64,000 nt of DNA from Paracentrotus lividus (GCA_940671915.1 CALNVZ010000174.1:17964338-18028337); one strand, 5' to 3'. Positions 20,937-37,004 are shown, counted from the stretch's first letter. Notes: generated by a model from the sequence alone, not told the origin. Translations and numbers: made by a program.

Positions 20937-23900
20937 GAAAAAAGTGGGGGGGGGGGGGGCTGCAGCCGCACCAGCCGCCAGCCCCCCCCGACGCTCCGCG
21001 GCCCCTGATTTGCTCAGGTGCGCATTATTAACGCTGCTGGCCCATATTACGTTGCATGTACCTAACAATTTCAAATCCTAATTACTAGATATTTCCAATC
21101 GACACTTAATTTATTATTACAACATGTACAGTATGAGTTGTTATAAAATTATGACCTTTTTTGCCACAAATGTATGCAATGTATATTTTGCCTATGTAAA
21201 AATGATTATTATTTGTGTAAAATTCTACAATTCGGGATGTGACTGCAAGTGAATTTTTATTTTCAATAAACCATTACTACTACTACTACTACTATAATAT
21301 ATAAAAAATAGTTCGGGGGAAGGGAGCCAAAGACCCCTATAAATATATTTCAATGATTTTTCGGTATTCCCCCCCCCAACCTAGGCCCCTAAAATATAAC
21401 CACTTTCCCCCAAGAAATCGGGAACCGAGCATTACGTGTGTTAAGCTAACACTCTAGTGTTACATTCTAGCAGCTTAACATACGTCTCTCGTCCTGAAGT
21501 GGCATCCAGCCTAGGGAGTTCTTCGAGGCAGTGACATTGAGTCTCTCCGTAAGTCCTTTTGATAATCGAGCAACACGCTACGTTCTTGACTCTTTCTAGG
21601 CATGTGGTTAGCAGAAGTATTTGGCTGTATGGGGTCCCAAGCGCAGTAGCAAGATGGGGGGGGGGTTCAATAAAGGTATATGTTATTTATTTATTTGTTT
21701 TTAATAATTATTATCATTATTATTATGTAATACAATTTTATGAAAAATGAATAAATAGGACTACATAATTATAGTATTCGTTTAATCAAAGGGCAGGCGC
21801 GTTCCTGGATTTGACCACCGGGGGTGGGGGGGCGACGTGATTATGTATTTTGGCACCCGCCTAGTGGTAGAGCAATTACCTCCAAATTTTTTTCGCCGTT
21901 TAAACATTTTTTTTTCGGTCTTCGGCCGTCCCGTAAGGTCAGCCTAGGGTAAGGGGCAAATTTTTTTTTTTTTTTACTTTTTTTTATTTTAAAAAAAAAC
22001 TTTTTACTCCATTTGGCTCCCCTTAAAGTCATTTTGGCGCCCCCTTTGGACGCCTACCGGGGGGGGGGAAGGCCAGCCCCGAAAGCCCCCCCCCCCGAAT
22101 ACATGCATGAAAAGGACGAGGCTGCCGGTTCCAGCCTGTTAAAAAACGCGCACTTTCAATCTTTTTATTTAATTTTATTGAACATATTTATATCCTTCTA
22201 TTTTTACGGGCCGTTAAAAAATATTCGACCGCCAATTCCACACGTGACAAGGCCACTCTCCGGTACGGATCCAGGGGGGGGGGCCGGCCTTGTACAATTT
22301 TCGCGCCCGAACTTTATTCCAAATAAGAAGCGCCGAAATAGGCTTTATTGGGATTCTAAACGAGACCATAACTACAGGTCTTTAATGGGGGAGGCCCACG
22401 AGGCCGATTTTTCTCATATGTATTTGCAATATACTGCTCAAAAGTCTTTTTTAAAAGAATATACATTAGCGACGAAAAGTGTAAAAATATAAGGAAAAAT
22501 ATTTAAGATTAAGTTTCAAAATTTCACAAAAGAGGCTTCGGGACCGCTCGGCCGTCCTGCGGAAAAATAGTCAGGCTCGTGGAAATACTAGAAGAGTGGC
22601 CCTTTATTTATTCAATATAATTTTTTGAAACGCTGGTCCTTACCCAAATTTTTCGGCTCGCGCTTCGCGCTCGCTGATACTAAATCATATGACAAATAAC
22701 TCCATTCTTACCTCAAAAATTTGTCAGCTTCGCGCTTACGCGCTCCGCGATACTAAATAGGGTCTATAATACGCAATTATCTACCATTGTCCTAAAAAAA
22801 CTTTAGAAAATGCCCCTTAATTTATTCCATTTATAACTTTTAAAACCCAACATTTTCGGCTCGCGCTTCACGCTCTGCAGCTTACCAATTCAGAGAGTAA
22901 TATAATGCACAATAACTGAAAAATTTACCTCAACGATTTTCAGGCTTCGGGCCGTTCGGCCTCGCGGATACTTTATAGGGTCTATAATCACATTATTTAC
23001 AAATTTATTAATACTGGAAAATGCACCTTTATTTTTTTATAGTATCTTTTAAAACCCAAAAATTTCGGCTCGGCGTTCGCGCTCCGTGGATACTAAACCA
23101 TAATGCAGAAATAACTTCAATTTTTTTAGCTCAAAATTTTCAGCTCGCGGGCCCCGGCAGTAACCAATACAGTAAGGGTATATAATGCACAATTAACTCA
23201 CGAAATTTCGCAGCTCGCGCGAACTCGCAGATACTAAAATAGGGTCTTGATACACAATTATACTACAATTTTTTTATCATAATGCTGGAAATGCCCCCTT
23301 TATTTATTTTTATATCGTTTTAAAAACCCCAAAGGTTTTCGCTAGCGCATATAATGTCTTGTTGTAACTTAAGGGATAGAGGTACGCTCCCATTCTACTC
23401 AAAAGCTGAACGCGGCTCCATTGACTTTTTTTGTAATTTTTAGCACGGTTTTTCACTTTATTTTCTTTATTGTGGCGAGGCAATACCTTTTGCAAAGAAT
23501 GTTTCGCTCTGATGAAGTACGCTAAGAGTCAGAATTTTTCAAAAATAGGAATACGTTAATTGCATAAGGAAAGAAAAATCTGTCACTTTTGTCAATTATC
23601 GAAAGCCTAGTAGATCAATTCACTGGTAGCAATATGGTATATTTTTGTCTCAAAAGCAGCTGCATTTGCGCTTCATAGTTTTGATCTTCGATGCCGCAAT
23701 ATTCTATTACAGCTTATTGTTCGAATTGCCATTAAAAGCTTGGGTCTCAGCTTTTCCGGAGATGGTACATTCCATTTTGATTGATCAAAAAACAAGTCAT
23801 GGTCATTTTGAACATATATAAGAGAATCTTTCGCTCGACTGGTCCAAGTATTTACGATTATCGCCATAGAAATTTGATGGTGAACGGTGTATCTCGCAAG

Positions 23901-26900
23901 TTTTGACAAGTTCACTCTTTATGTCATTGTTTTGAGCATCAATTTAATATGAATTTAAATATACTGTTATACTTCAGCACAATCATGTTATAATAGCTTG
24001 CGGCCGAATGTGTATTTCCCTCAATCTGGGCTGGAGAATCTATTAATTAAGACGGCATGATAAAAGTTCATCAATTTCTTCATCTGCCCACGAGTATTTG
24101 CTCAAACGAACGGACAATACCATTCCATCTGCAGAGAAGTCTTCCTTAAACGCCGAGTTTTTGTGAGGCTAATTGATTATTCGAAAGACCAGCTGTATAA
24201 ATTTCTGGTCCGTATTTGCCAAACGTCAACGGTTTTGTTGGCATCCTCCTCCTTTAATAATGGACGCGTCTTTTTATGTTACGATTTATGCCGCAACACA
24301 GGTATACTTTAACTTAACATTTTTTTTACAATAGAGTAGAATTGAATTATGCTTCGCGCTCAGCGGATACTAAACCATAATGCACACAACTCAATTTTTT
24401 AGCTCAAACAATGTCGACTCGCGCTTTCCAGATAACGCAATTTAGTAGGTTATATATGCACATTGACGTGCAAATTTTTCAGGACCTCGCGCTTCGCCTC
24501 CGGCGCATACTAAATAGGGTCTATGATACACAATTATCTACAATTTTTAATGCTAGAAATGCCCCTTTATTTATTCCATATATCTTTTAAAAACCCCAAA
24601 TTTTCGGTTCGCGGCTTCGCGCTCGAGATACTAAACATAATGCACACATAACTCCAATTTTTAGTCAAAATTTTTCGGTCGCGCTTTCGCGGCTCGGCAA
24701 GATGGCCATTCAGTAGGCATATAATGCAAACAATTTTTGTTTATTAACTAAGATTTTTCAGCTCGCCCGCTTCACGCTCGGCGGATATTTAATTAAGGGT
24801 CTATTAGATACACAATTATCTTCAAATTTTTAATGCTAGAAATTGCCACTTTGTTTATTCCATATATATTTCAAAATCCAAAATTTTCGGTTCGCCAAGG
24901 CTTCGGCGCCTGCTGATAGCTAAATCATGATGCACAAAACAATAACTCCAATTTTACTTCAAAATTTATCAGGCTCGGGCGCTTCACGCTTCAGCGGAAT
25001 CTAAACCATATAAATGCACAAATAACTCCAATTTTTGGAACTAAAAAATTTCGGATACGCGCTTTGCGCTGGCAATACCACTTAAGTAGGGTATATATGC
25101 ACAATTAATTTATTTTTACCTCAAAGTTGTTCGTCTCACGCTTTCGCGCTCGCGAATATTTTAATAGGGGTCTATATTGCAACAATTATCTGCAATAATA
25201 GTTACTACAGATTTTCCGGATCGCGCCTTTCGCGCATCGCTTTGCTTTTTTTGCATTAATGATAAGTACCAAACACGTTCTTGTAAATACCTGCGCATAG
25301 CTGGAAGAGAATCGGCATGGAGCATTTGCTCCCGAGTTGATCAAATATACGTTCAGGCTATTTAAATCTTGACGTCTTCATTAATAGGAGGAGTGAGGCG
25401 AGTAACTATCAAAAGTGCCAGGGCTTTACACTAATAATCCTACCCTAAACCTAACCGCTTAAACCTAATATAAATCCCTAATACACCTAACCTAACCTAT
25501 ATCTTAGACGAAATAAAGCCCGGAGCAATTGTCGGCAGGAGCAATATGTGCGGGTCATCGCGGGAAAGAACACACTCATTCACAATGTTAAATTGGGGCG
25601 TTTTCACATTGTGGTCACACTGTGACCACACTGTGGTCACAGTGTGGAATAACAGGGTTCACACTGTGGCCAGCACTGTGAAACATCGCTGATTCAGCAG
25701 TGTGGATAACCGGAGATTCACGAAATGTGAAAACACGCCTAATTCCAGTGTGGTACCAGAGAATCACACTGTTGAACGCAAGTGTGGAACAACGCGACCA
25801 CACTGTGAAAACGCCCCAATTTAACATTGTGGAAGTTCAATTGTGAAACTTCCACAGCTGTGAAAACCTCCACTGTGAACAACCACACTGTCAACCATCA
25901 ACAATGTGAAACAAAGTCAGCACTGTGAAACTCCATCCCCGTTGAACGCTCTAATTTCATATTGTCCACATGTGTGGACGCAACAATGAAATATCATATG
26001 GATGCACCCCATGATACAAATAGCATTTTATCTTTGCTATGGCTCATGAGTCATCAGTTTCTCCTCCATCTCTATGGGCTAAATGCCCAGAGACATTGAG
26101 GGATATTTTCAGTTTAACGGTAGGTGTTTCCCCATATAATTATATTTTTAATAAAACTTTGTGTCATGGTTTGTATTTCGTTAAATTCTTTGTATAAATT
26201 GCAGCTTAATTCTTTATTGGCAGGCTTGTTTAATTCTAGTGTTTTCAAATTATTTTGTTTAAAAAAAAACTTGTGTAAAGTATTTAATACTTGTTGTTAG
26301 AAAAGAAGCATGATTAAAACTCGACTAATTACGCAAATCATTATTATCGCTTTAATGATCGATTACAAAATTGAACCAGCATTATCAATTGTGAGCGGGG
26401 TAAATTTCACAGTTGTGAAACAGCACACCACAATGTAGAAACATCAAACACACTGTTAAATTCGAGGCATTTTAACATAGTAGACTATGTGAACACATGG
26501 TGCGACACTCTGTTTTTCCAGTTTGTAACTAAACAAAGAAAAAAAAAATAGGAAAAAAAATGAATAACAGGGTTTACATAATAATTAGTTTTCCAAAGGG
26601 GAGAGGATGTACATTTCTATCAATTACATCGTGCCTTCGATAATTGCACTATATTGTCATCTTGTGATCCCGATGAAGTACCTTCATCATCCTGTAATCG
26701 ACGTCACTGGGTGGTTGATTCTTTATGAAGAGTGGCTAGTGTCTGTTGCAAGGTTGGGTACACTGCAACAGTAATAACGCCACAAATTAATGCGTTATCT
26801 CCTCAAAGTCAACGCGTTTTGTCCGCATAAGCGAAACATTTGAAGGACAATGTGAGTACAAAATGAGTCTGACTGACCTCTGAAGACTCTTTTAAGTAAG

Positions 26901-29900
26901 TCTTCAATACCCACTTGAATATTTCATGACTGCACTTGGAGTGAGGACTCAGACATTAGGCCTAATTTTATTTCTTACAAGTCATGAATTGGCTGCACTG
27001 ATCAATCAAGTGTTTCGTTATACAGCGCGTCTCCCCCCTCCCCCCCAAAAAAAAAAAAATCCTCTGATTGGGCGGCTGAATAATTCTAACGTAAAGTATT
27101 TTTTTTTTCCAAGACCAAACTTGAAAATGGGCCCAAAAATGACAACATTACAACGATGCTGTGTTTTTTAAACACCAATGAAGCATTTTGAAATTTTTCA
27201 CAGCATTCGTAGGAAATAATGCAAGCTTTTTTAAGTACATAATCTTGAAATTGAGTTATTAAGCTTAATGTTGGTAATCATTTTTTCATAAATTAAGAGT
27301 TAAAAAAAACAAAACACATTTTTTTGGGGGGGACGCGCTGTACAGACAAACCGTGACTAATTTGTATGGGTTTGATGCTGAAAGACTGACTTCCAATGAG
27401 TCTTTAAGACTCACGATCAGTGAGGAAGACTGCCCTTAGTGAAATCTTTAATAATTGAGTATTTGGACTCACTTTAGTGCTGAGGCAGTAAATGAAGTTA
27501 AGTTGTCGCACAGTCCTTCTTTTACTCATTATTAATCAACATTATTATCATTATTTTTTAATACTATAATTATAGAATTTTTTTCATATTATATATTTAA
27601 AAAAAATAAAATAAAAAATCCAATGCACCATTCCGCAGAACGCGATGGGGTTATCCGCTGCTGGAAGAACACACTCATTCACACTGTGAAATATAAGTCC
27701 TTAGGTATTCACACTGTGAAAATCTGTTTCTCACAGTGTGAAATTATTTTCATAGTTCGGCACACTGTGAAATCAATTTCACAACTGTGAGCTGTATATT
27801 CACACTGTGAAAATCTGTTTCTCACAGTATGATTTTTTTATCAATGGTTTGGCCACACTGTGAAATTCAATTTCACACTGTGAGCTGGTATATTCACACT
27901 GGTGAAAATCATTTTTCACAATTGTAAAACCAATGTGTAGTTTTCACATTGTGGTGGTTGTCCACACTGTGAAATCACCTTTTGCACAGTGTGGATAGTT
28001 GGTTTTTCACACTGTGTTCACGTGTGAACTTGTTTCACACTGTGTTCACAATGTGAATGCGTGTGTTCTTTCAAGAGGGAAGCATCATTAAAATGTAAAA
28101 AAAATATTTTGGGGCGCACCCCTATTCAATCGAATACATTTCTCTTTATGACCCCTTTCAGGTTAAAATGCCCTTTCCCATCTATGACCCCCACTTTCAA
28201 CTTCGTTCATCGCCCTCTGGCAATAACATGCAAGTTCTTCAGGTATTAAATGGCATAGTTTTGCGCCTCGCAGCGTCTGATGTAATTAATTATTATTATT
28301 ATTATTATTTTTTTTGTCTAGTATATTTAATTATTTTGTTGTTTCATAGGAGTAAAAATGAATTGGTTTAAATTCCTCGTTTTAGGTCAGTATAGGCCTA
28401 TATATGCAAGGAAATTGTTTTACACTCGCGCTTTCGCGCTCGTTTGGCTCGCTAGCTCGCAAGATTTTTTTTTTCAAAGTTGGTGCCCCCCCCTCTGGAA
28501 AATCCTGTATTCGCGCCTGACTCTAAAAATTGTAAATTGCTATAAAATGAACTTCAAAATTGCATTGGATGAGGCAATGTACTTCCTCCAACAAGGAGAG
28601 ACCCCACTGTCAACTTTTTCTCCATGCCATGTTTGGCCCACATCCGAGCGGAAGATCAAAGATTCAAGCAACGAATGTATCATTCTACGGTTGTTAATTA
28701 TTTTAAAAATTACATGATATTTTAGCATTGCCTGTCGGATATAGGATTAAATGAGTGTAAAGCAGACCCTTTTTTTGGTGATAACTTCAAGTTACTCAAC
28801 TCTTTTCTTTGTTCAACGAACTATTCACAATAACGAACTGAAAATCGACTAAATGAGTGCCATAGTGGTAACGAAAAGAAATGACGATTCTCATTATATT
28901 CATAAGAGGATAAAAGATGCGAACTTGCTTATTCAGAACTTGTGTGGGCTCACTGGATTGTATTCAAAGTAAATCTTGAAGTAGCAATCTCGCTAGGGTG
29001 CTTCTCACTTGCGAGACAAGACACGAGTGTGGTATTTATTTAGAGACGGGTATACGAACAGATATTTTGAATTTTCTTAATCATCATGCAAAAGGCAAGC
29101 TTTGTATTAAAAAAATAATTAATAAAAATAAATCTTTTCAACGGAAAACCCTAATTATTATGAATTTTTCTTAAAAAGAAAGAAAGAAGAAGAAAAAAAA
29201 GAGAAAAAACGAAAATGATAAGGCGTAAATATTCATAAAAGGGGGGGGGGGGGGGGGGGATATGGAAAGCGCCGTAAAATATAAGCAACAACAACAACAA
29301 CAACGTCTGCTGCGACAGAATAGAAATTCGTCTCTTGCGACGAATAAATAGTATTAGAGACGGTCTCCGGAGACGTCTCCTGAATGTTCGGGAAACGGAT
29401 TTTTTTTTTCATAATTGTCGCTGAGACGTCTATACTATTTATCGCGTAGCGGAAGACGAATTTCTATTTTCTGTCGCGGGACATAATCGCGAATGAGATA
29501 GGGCACCCTAGTGGTTTATAAAGATATGCAAGTCGATGAGAGGTAAATGACGATGTAGATCTATACTCTTATAGCAATGTCTAATTATTTTATTACTTCT
29601 TTCCATTATGACAATCTATCAAGACATGTCACAAAATCCATATAAATGTACTTAAGTTAAAGAGCGTATAAGAGTGAGTCAATGAAATGTCCCCATCATT
29701 TGAAGTTGTCTGTGAAAGCATGAAAATTTAATCATGGGATTCTATTGAAGAACATGTCCTTGGTTGGATGTCATGCCTCCTAGCATATGTTGGTACCTTT
29801 TATTATTTCAATCTTTGCAGCGGCCTGACTGAAAAGTGACAATCTTCAGAAAGACGGTAAAATCTCATTTGCGCCAAGTGGTTTGGGTGAAGAACAAACA

Positions 29901-32900
29901 CATTGAGAATTTCTTACTTTTTGTGCACGCACAAAGACACAGCAGCTCACACTACCTCAACTTATGTCATATCACAAACCTTATAGCACAAACTACACCT
30001 CAGCACCCACATCCACACCCTGCCACACATGATACATACACACATACCCCAGCTCATCCACACCACACCCACACACGCACACAAAACCACACGCACACCA
30101 CACACATTCACACCACACACACCCCCATCACACACTCACAAAACAGTTTTTTAGGGAAATTACACGTCCCAAACCATTCATGATGGTCTTTCGGTACAAA
30201 ACATCAAAGGGGATTTATTGTTATGTGCGTGTGTGTGAGGAGGATAGCTGTCAATCAACAATGTATGCATTCTACGGTTGTTAATTATTTTGAAATAACA
30301 TGATATTCTACATGCCTGTGCGGATATAGGATTAAATGAAAGTGAAGAACAGACCTTTTTTTGGTGATAACTCAAGTTACTCCACTCTTTTCTGTTCAAC
30401 CGAAAACTATTTCACAATAGCGAACTGAAAAATCGACTAATCGAGCCATATTTGGTAACGAAAAGAAATGACAATTCTCATTAATAATTCATAAGAAGAA
30501 TAAAAGGATGCAACTTTGGCTTTATTCAGAACTTGTGTGGGCTCACTGGATTGTTATTCCAAAAGTAAATCTTGAGTACAATACTCCTAGGGTGCTATCT
30601 CACTTCGCGGAGACGAAGAACGAGGTCGGTATTTTATTTAGAGACGTATACGACAGATATTTGGATTTTCTTTAATCATTATCAAGCAAAGCTTTGTAGC
30701 TAAAAAATAATTAATAAAAATAAATCTTTTCAACAGGAAAACCCTATTATATGATTTTCTTAAAAAGAGAAGAAAGAAGAAGAAAAAAAAAGAAGGAAAA
30801 AACGCAATGAATAAGGGTGAAAATATTCATTATAATGAATGAAAGCGCCGTAAAAATATAAAACAACAACAACAAAACAACGTCTCTGCGACAGAATTGA
30901 AATTTCCGTCTCTGCGACGAATAAATGTATTAGAGACGTCTCGGAGACGTCTCCTGAATTTTCGGGAAACGGATTTTTTTTTTCCATAAATTTCGCTGAG
31001 ACGTCCTAATACTATTTATCCGTCGCGGAGACGAAATTTCTATTTCTGGCGAGACCATCTCCGCGAGTGAGATAGGCCACCGCTAATGGTTAATATAAGA
31101 TATGCAAGTCGATGAGAGGTAAATGACGATGTAAATATCTATACTCTATTACATGTCTAATTATTTATTACCTTTTCATTATGACACTCTACAAGACATG
31201 TAAGCCAAATCCATATAAATGTAGCTTAAGTTAAGAGCGTTTATACAGAGGTGAGTCAATGAGAATGTCGCCATCCATTTGAAGTTGTCTTGTGAAAGCC
31301 TATGAAAATTTAATCATGGATTCATGAGAATGTCTTGGTGGAGTCATCCTCCTAGCATATGTTGGTACTTTTTTATTCAAATCTTTTGCACGCCTGACTG
31401 TAAGAGACAATCTTCAAAGATGGTAAAATCTCATTTGCGCCAAAGTGGTTGGGTGAAGAACAAGACACATTGAGAATTTCTTACTTTTGTTGCACGCAAA
31501 GACACACACTTACACGTACCTCACTTATGTCATATACAAACCTTATACACAACTACACCCTCACCACCCATCCACACCTCCACACATGATAGCATACACA
31601 CAACCCAGCTCATCCACACCCACACACACACAAAAAAAACACCACACACACACACACACACACACACACAGCACACACCCCCTCACACACACTCACAAAC
31701 AGTTTTTAGGGAATTTACCATCGTCCCAATAACATTCAATGATGGTCTTCGTAACAAAACATCAAAGGGGATGTTTATTGTTTTGTGCGTGTGTGTGAGG
31801 GGGATAACTGGTATGGGTCTGTTTGTTTGATGAGAGAGAGTGTGTGTTGTGTATGTATGTATTTCACATATTATTCTGCCAACATTCATTTTTAATCTTT
31901 CATCCATCTATTTAGCGGCAGGTTGAGATTTTACCGTCTTCTGAAGAATTGTTGTTACTCAGTCATCGAAATGAAAAGGGTACCTTACAAAATGCTGGGA
32001 GGTGACTCTACAAGGTGTATCATGAACCCCGTGATTAATGTTCTGAATTTCACAAGACAACTTCAAAATGATGGGACATTGTTTTGGGGGGGAGCTCACT
32101 CTGTATAGTTATAGACGATGAGGCACGGCTAATTGAACATATACTCTTTGATTTTTCTTGAATCATAAACGTAACGCATAACCTTTGAGTAACTTGTATA
32201 GGTGACATTTAAAAATCAAGTTTTTAAATAAATCATGTAGGATAGTAGGCCTATCTCAGTCCTTTAGAGGCTTTGATAAAATTTTAGAGCATGTCACTGC
32301 ACGAGCCCGACCATGCCGATCGTCTGAGATAGGTGGAAATTGTAACTTTGCTTTTTTTTTTTAATACCGGCAATGCTAATTGCAATGTCAATGTTTACGT
32401 CTATTGATACTGAGCAAATCACTAAATCATGCCGCTGCTCCAAACCATCACGTCTAATGGTTTAGCGGTATAATGAGGGAATTTGTCGATCCATGCAATA
32501 ACATTCTGGGCTGACTGAAACCACTTTCATCTCGGATTTTTTGTGCCGAATACCGTTTCATGATTATTGTTATAAAGGAAAACGAAAGCATGGACACGGC
32601 TGCACAAAATGGATTTTTCTTTGATCTCAAATCTACTGCACCAACTGAAAATGCAATGGAGAAAAAATTTGTCCTTTTCCAGCTTCATGGAAATACCAAG
32701 CAATACCATGTTGTGATTAATCTTCCTACTATCCTTTTATTTAAAACTGTACATCATTGTATGGACCTGGCTAACATCGAACCTGTAGCAGGAACGGAGG
32801 ACCATTGCATGATCAACAAACGAAGAAACCTATAATGAGGAAAATTAATCCATTTGACCCATTTATGGAAGTAATCAGGATCAGGACGCAAAAAAAAAAA

Positions 32901-33663
32901 AAAAAAAAAAAAAATCAGACAGACTAATCCCTACCGCATATGTTGACATAATCAGGACCTTCTTTGATTGCTCATGGCCGAAGGCTGAAAGAATCCGCCC
33001 CCCCCAAAAGACGGTTTTATTGAAAAAGAATGCAAAGCTTTAAAAAAAATATCATAACTTCATTAATTTAACAATCCGATTTTGGATGATACTCTGCTTT
33101 TCAAAGATCCTGCTTACATCCTGGGAGCCCTGCTTTTAAAGGAGAAGTGATAGTTGGCTTACTGTGGATACAGAAAATTCAACTCAGGCACATCAGTGAA
33201 GATTGGTAAAAAATCATGATTAATAATAAGGAAGTTATGAGTTTTGAAAGTAAAAGATCTCTGATGACATAGGAAATCTCCATTTGGAAACCGCGGTGAC
33301 CATGTGTGATGTCATACAGGAGAAATCCCCATATGATGTACATAAATACTACTGAAAATGTCCACCTTTTTCCCTAATTTAATAATAGACAGTTTGGGGT
33401 CATGATTCATTATGTGTTTCGCATATTTAACATGTCATCCATAAAAAAACATTACTTATTTTGGCCTTTATAATTAAGGAAAAAAGATGATTTTAGTAAA
33501 ATGTGTACTATTGAAATAGGAAAGTTCTCTGAATTACATAACAATTATGAGTCACGTTGCCATTGGGAGGTCTCATACCATTAAGTGATCTCAAATTGTA
33601 AAAATTCAATATTCTTCTTAATCATTGCCTAATTTTTTCTGAACTTCTACTTATATGTTTGTT
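20937..33663. other. Redundant low-accuracy gap-fill copying the right contig
   Basis: Collinear with the end of the left contig, then 33,664-34,227, then 39,871-52,012, but with frequent single-base insertions and deletions. It contains degraded copies of every repeat annotated at 39,871-52,012: satellite at 22,630-25,260, foldback elements at 25,560-26,520 and 27,655-28,080, hairpin MITE at about 28,995-29,512 and 30,588-31,083, and the 51,477 MITE from about 33,135. ORFs here are not evidence of genes. Confidence 0.8.
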
Positions 33664-34227
33664 TGGGGCTCCGCGGCCCCTGATTTGCCTCAGGTGGCCC
33701 ATATTACCTGCTGGCCCATATTACCTGCATGTACCCTACATTTGAAATCCTAATTACTAGATATTTCCAACTCGACACTTAATTATTATTACAACATGTA
33801 CAGTATGAGTTGTTATAAATTATGACCTTTTTTGCCACAAATGTATGCAATGTATATTTTGCCTATGTAAAAATGATTATTATTTGTGTAAAAATTCTAC
33901 AATTCGGCCATGTGACTGCAAGTGAATTTTTATTTTCAATAAACCATTACTACTACTACTACTACTAATAATAATAAAAATAGTTCGGGGGAAGGAGCCA
34001 AAAGACCCCTATAAATATATTTCAATGATTTTTCGGTATTTCCCCCCCCCCAACCTAGGCCCCTAAAATATACCACTTTCCCCCAAGAAATCGGGAACGA
34101 GCATACGTGTGTTAAGCTACACTCTAGTGTTACATTCTAGCAGCTTAACATACGTCTCTCGTCCTGAAGTGGCATCCAGCCTAGGGAGTTCTTCGAGGCA
34201 GTGACACTTGAGTCTCTCCCGTAAGTC
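33664..34227 (+). mobile_element. Small contig: right TIR end plus a LINE 3' tail
   Basis: This segment is clean and is the true link between 20,911 and 39,871. It starts with two CCCATATTACCTGC motifs and ATGTACCCT, the right end of the element begun at 18,283. A retroelement-like 3' tail follows: TTTTCAATAAACC holds an AATAAA polyadenylation signal, then an (ACT)n tail at about 33,949-33,967. A hairpin (ACGTGTGTTAAGCT with AGCTTAACATACGT-like arms) lies at about 34,105-34,155. Confidence 0.6.
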
Positions 34228-36971
34228 TACAGGTGAAGACTTGAAAGAAGTACAGATACACCATTAGAGGCTATGTGCACACCACATGGACTCTCTTTGG
34301 GGTTTAGCATTTGTCCGACGAATGAACTCTGAAACAAGAGTCATGCATGTTTAGGACTCCTGGAGGGGTCAAGTGGACAACACTCAATTAAAGTGCAGTG
34401 GGAACCCTTTTATACAGTTGTCATCTAAACTGCCTCTTAGGGTTGGCCAAGTATTGCTGGACTCGCTAGGAGTCTAAGGTGGTAGGACTCTGAATATTTG
34501 TTTTGTCTGTAAACTCCATTTGGGGGTCTAGCCATTTGGTCCGAGATGACTCCCAACAAGAGTCGGTGCATGTTAGACTCCTGAAGGTGTCAAGTGGCGT
34601 AACTCCAATGGAAGTGGCAGTGGGTCCTTTATATGGTGTCATCTAAAACTCCCTCTTGGGTCCAAGTATAATGGACTCTGTAGGAGTCTAGGTGGTTAGC
34701 TCTGATTGGTTTCCGTCTATACTCCTCTGGGGGTTTGAGGCATTTTGTCCGAGATGGACTCCATAAGAGTCATGCATGTTAAGACTCCTGGAGGGTCAAA
34801 GGGGTAGCTCCAATGAGGTGTCATCTAAACTCCCTAATGCTAGACTTCCTCTAGGGGTCAAAAAGGAGAAAGGACTCCAATGAAGGTTCATTAAACTCTG
34901 CGTTTGGGGGTCGAACGTTTGTCCCTGAGATAACATCTGCGGAGAGAGTCCAGTATGTGGGTTGACTCCAGTAATGGAGTCAAAGAAGGTAGACTCCCAC
35001 GAGGTGTCATCTAAACTTTGTGTTTGGGGGGTTGAACGCTTTTGTCCTGAGAATGAACAACTCGAAGAGAGTAACTAGTAGTGTTTGAGCTCCAGATGGA
35101 GTCAAGAAGGTAGACTCCCACGAGGTGTCATCTAAACTCTGGTTTGGGGGGTTTTGACGTTTGTCCGCTGAGATGAACTCAAGAAGTTCTAGACATGTTT
35201 TGACTATAGTCGGCAGTCAAAGAAGGTAGACTGCAAATAAGGGTCAGTTTACTCAAATTAAAGAGCTCGCTTTAACCAATTTAAGTGTCTCTACGGCGAC
35301 AGAGCTGGACTCTTGTAAAAGGGTCACTTGAGCACTTATTATTATTTATGTTAGCAGTGTAACAAACAGATGCGCAAGCTACAGCGCCGAAGCCACCAGT
35401 ACCTCTGCTGATAAGCTCACCAGGCCCGCTGGAGACGGGAACTTTACAACAGGAAATGCGGTGTGTGAAAGCACATGGTTCTTTTATACCGCATCCGGTG
35501 TTGGTTTGTAAATTTTGAGTTATGAAGATTTCATTTGATATCTCGAAGGTAAGGTAGCAATTAGCTTGCAATTTTTGGAATAGATGACCAGACTGACCTA
35601 TAGGTTTATAATTATGTTAGTAAAATAAGCTAAATTTCGAATAAATGTTGATTTGAATATCATTCAATGTTACGTAGCATCCCTTTAACCCTACCCTTGC
35701 TCGTTGTTAACTAGCTGCTCACTTTTCTTCAGCCCGTTCTCTCCTCTCTGCTCGCAGATTTAATTTTGCGTAATATTCTTCTTTTTTTTTTTCTTGACAT
35801 CGCTTTCGCAACCAAACTTTTCTTTTCTCTCCCCTCTTTTTTTTCAAGGAGTAGGTGTGTCAAGGACATTTATTTAAATGTTTAAAATGACACATATGCA
35901 TATCGTATACAGTCGGTGGCCCAAAATTTTACGAAAACCTGAACCTACACAAAGTCTATGGGATTAATCCATACCCTAGTTCATTTGCCAGAAATCAAAT
36001 TAAAATATCTTTGATTGCGTCATGAGCTTTCATTTCACTTTTTAGCATAGGTCTTATGTATATATTAGACATACCATTATATAGTTTTCGACGCATTGGT
36101 ATGTGCGCATTAAATAGTTGCGCTATGCGATTTTGGTTATCGCCCATAGACTTGTGTATTAAATGTAGTCCAAACCCCAAGAAAAGTAAACAATGCCAAT
36201 TACATAGCCGATTGCTCAAAAGTATTTGAGGTAGAAGTATGAACCTTAGCAGGCTTATTATTCTAATATACCTCAAATAACAGCGCGAAGTTCAGAAAAT
36301 TTTTGGTCAAAATGGGGAGGTGGATCGCCCCCACCCTTGGTGGTGAGATGACCAAAAATAATCTGCCCATTGGAAGGTTAAGACTATTTTCATTTAATGA
36401 AGACCAACTCCTCGTAGAATGTATTATTTTTAAGGAAATTTCAGGGAGCAATTCAAATATGTTGATAATATTAAGGGTCATTAGAACAGGGACTTAATAT
36501 GGGGCACTGATTTGGAAATTTGGGCTTCTTCCAAAAAATCAATTTAAAAATCCCCACATAGATGTAACAACTTCACCCTGTGTTGTTATGGATGCCATTT
36601 TTTTGACATTTCCTCAGGAAATTTCCTTTCTAGAATATTTATTACTTTTTGTAGGGAAGAGGCTTAAAATGTTTACCTTAAGAGACTTTGATCCTGAAAG
36701 GGGCAACGATTTTTAGATTTTTTAATCGGTGGTGTAAACATAAAAAGGGCGACTTGGGGGCGAGCTTCCACGCATGGCTTTGTTATTTAGTTTTTAAAGT
36801 TAATGATGATATTCGGAGCATTCCACCATTTTATAGGTATCTAAATGGTCAACTGAATGAAAATTACTAAAAATTCATTTAAATATGCTTGGTGTTCTAA
36901 TCATTTGCACCTGTATATATATATAATATATATTATATAAGTATTTATTATATATATATATTATATATATA

Positions 36972-37004
<33 letters not shown>

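Noticed and set aside
20767..21081. Pro/Gly-rich open frames across the first N gap
   Set aside because: They read through poly-G/poly-C runs and Ns; not coding.
32560..32835. 91-codon open frame in the gap-fill
   Set aside because: The clean copy at about 50,885-51,150 has a different frame structure, so the frame is created by indels.
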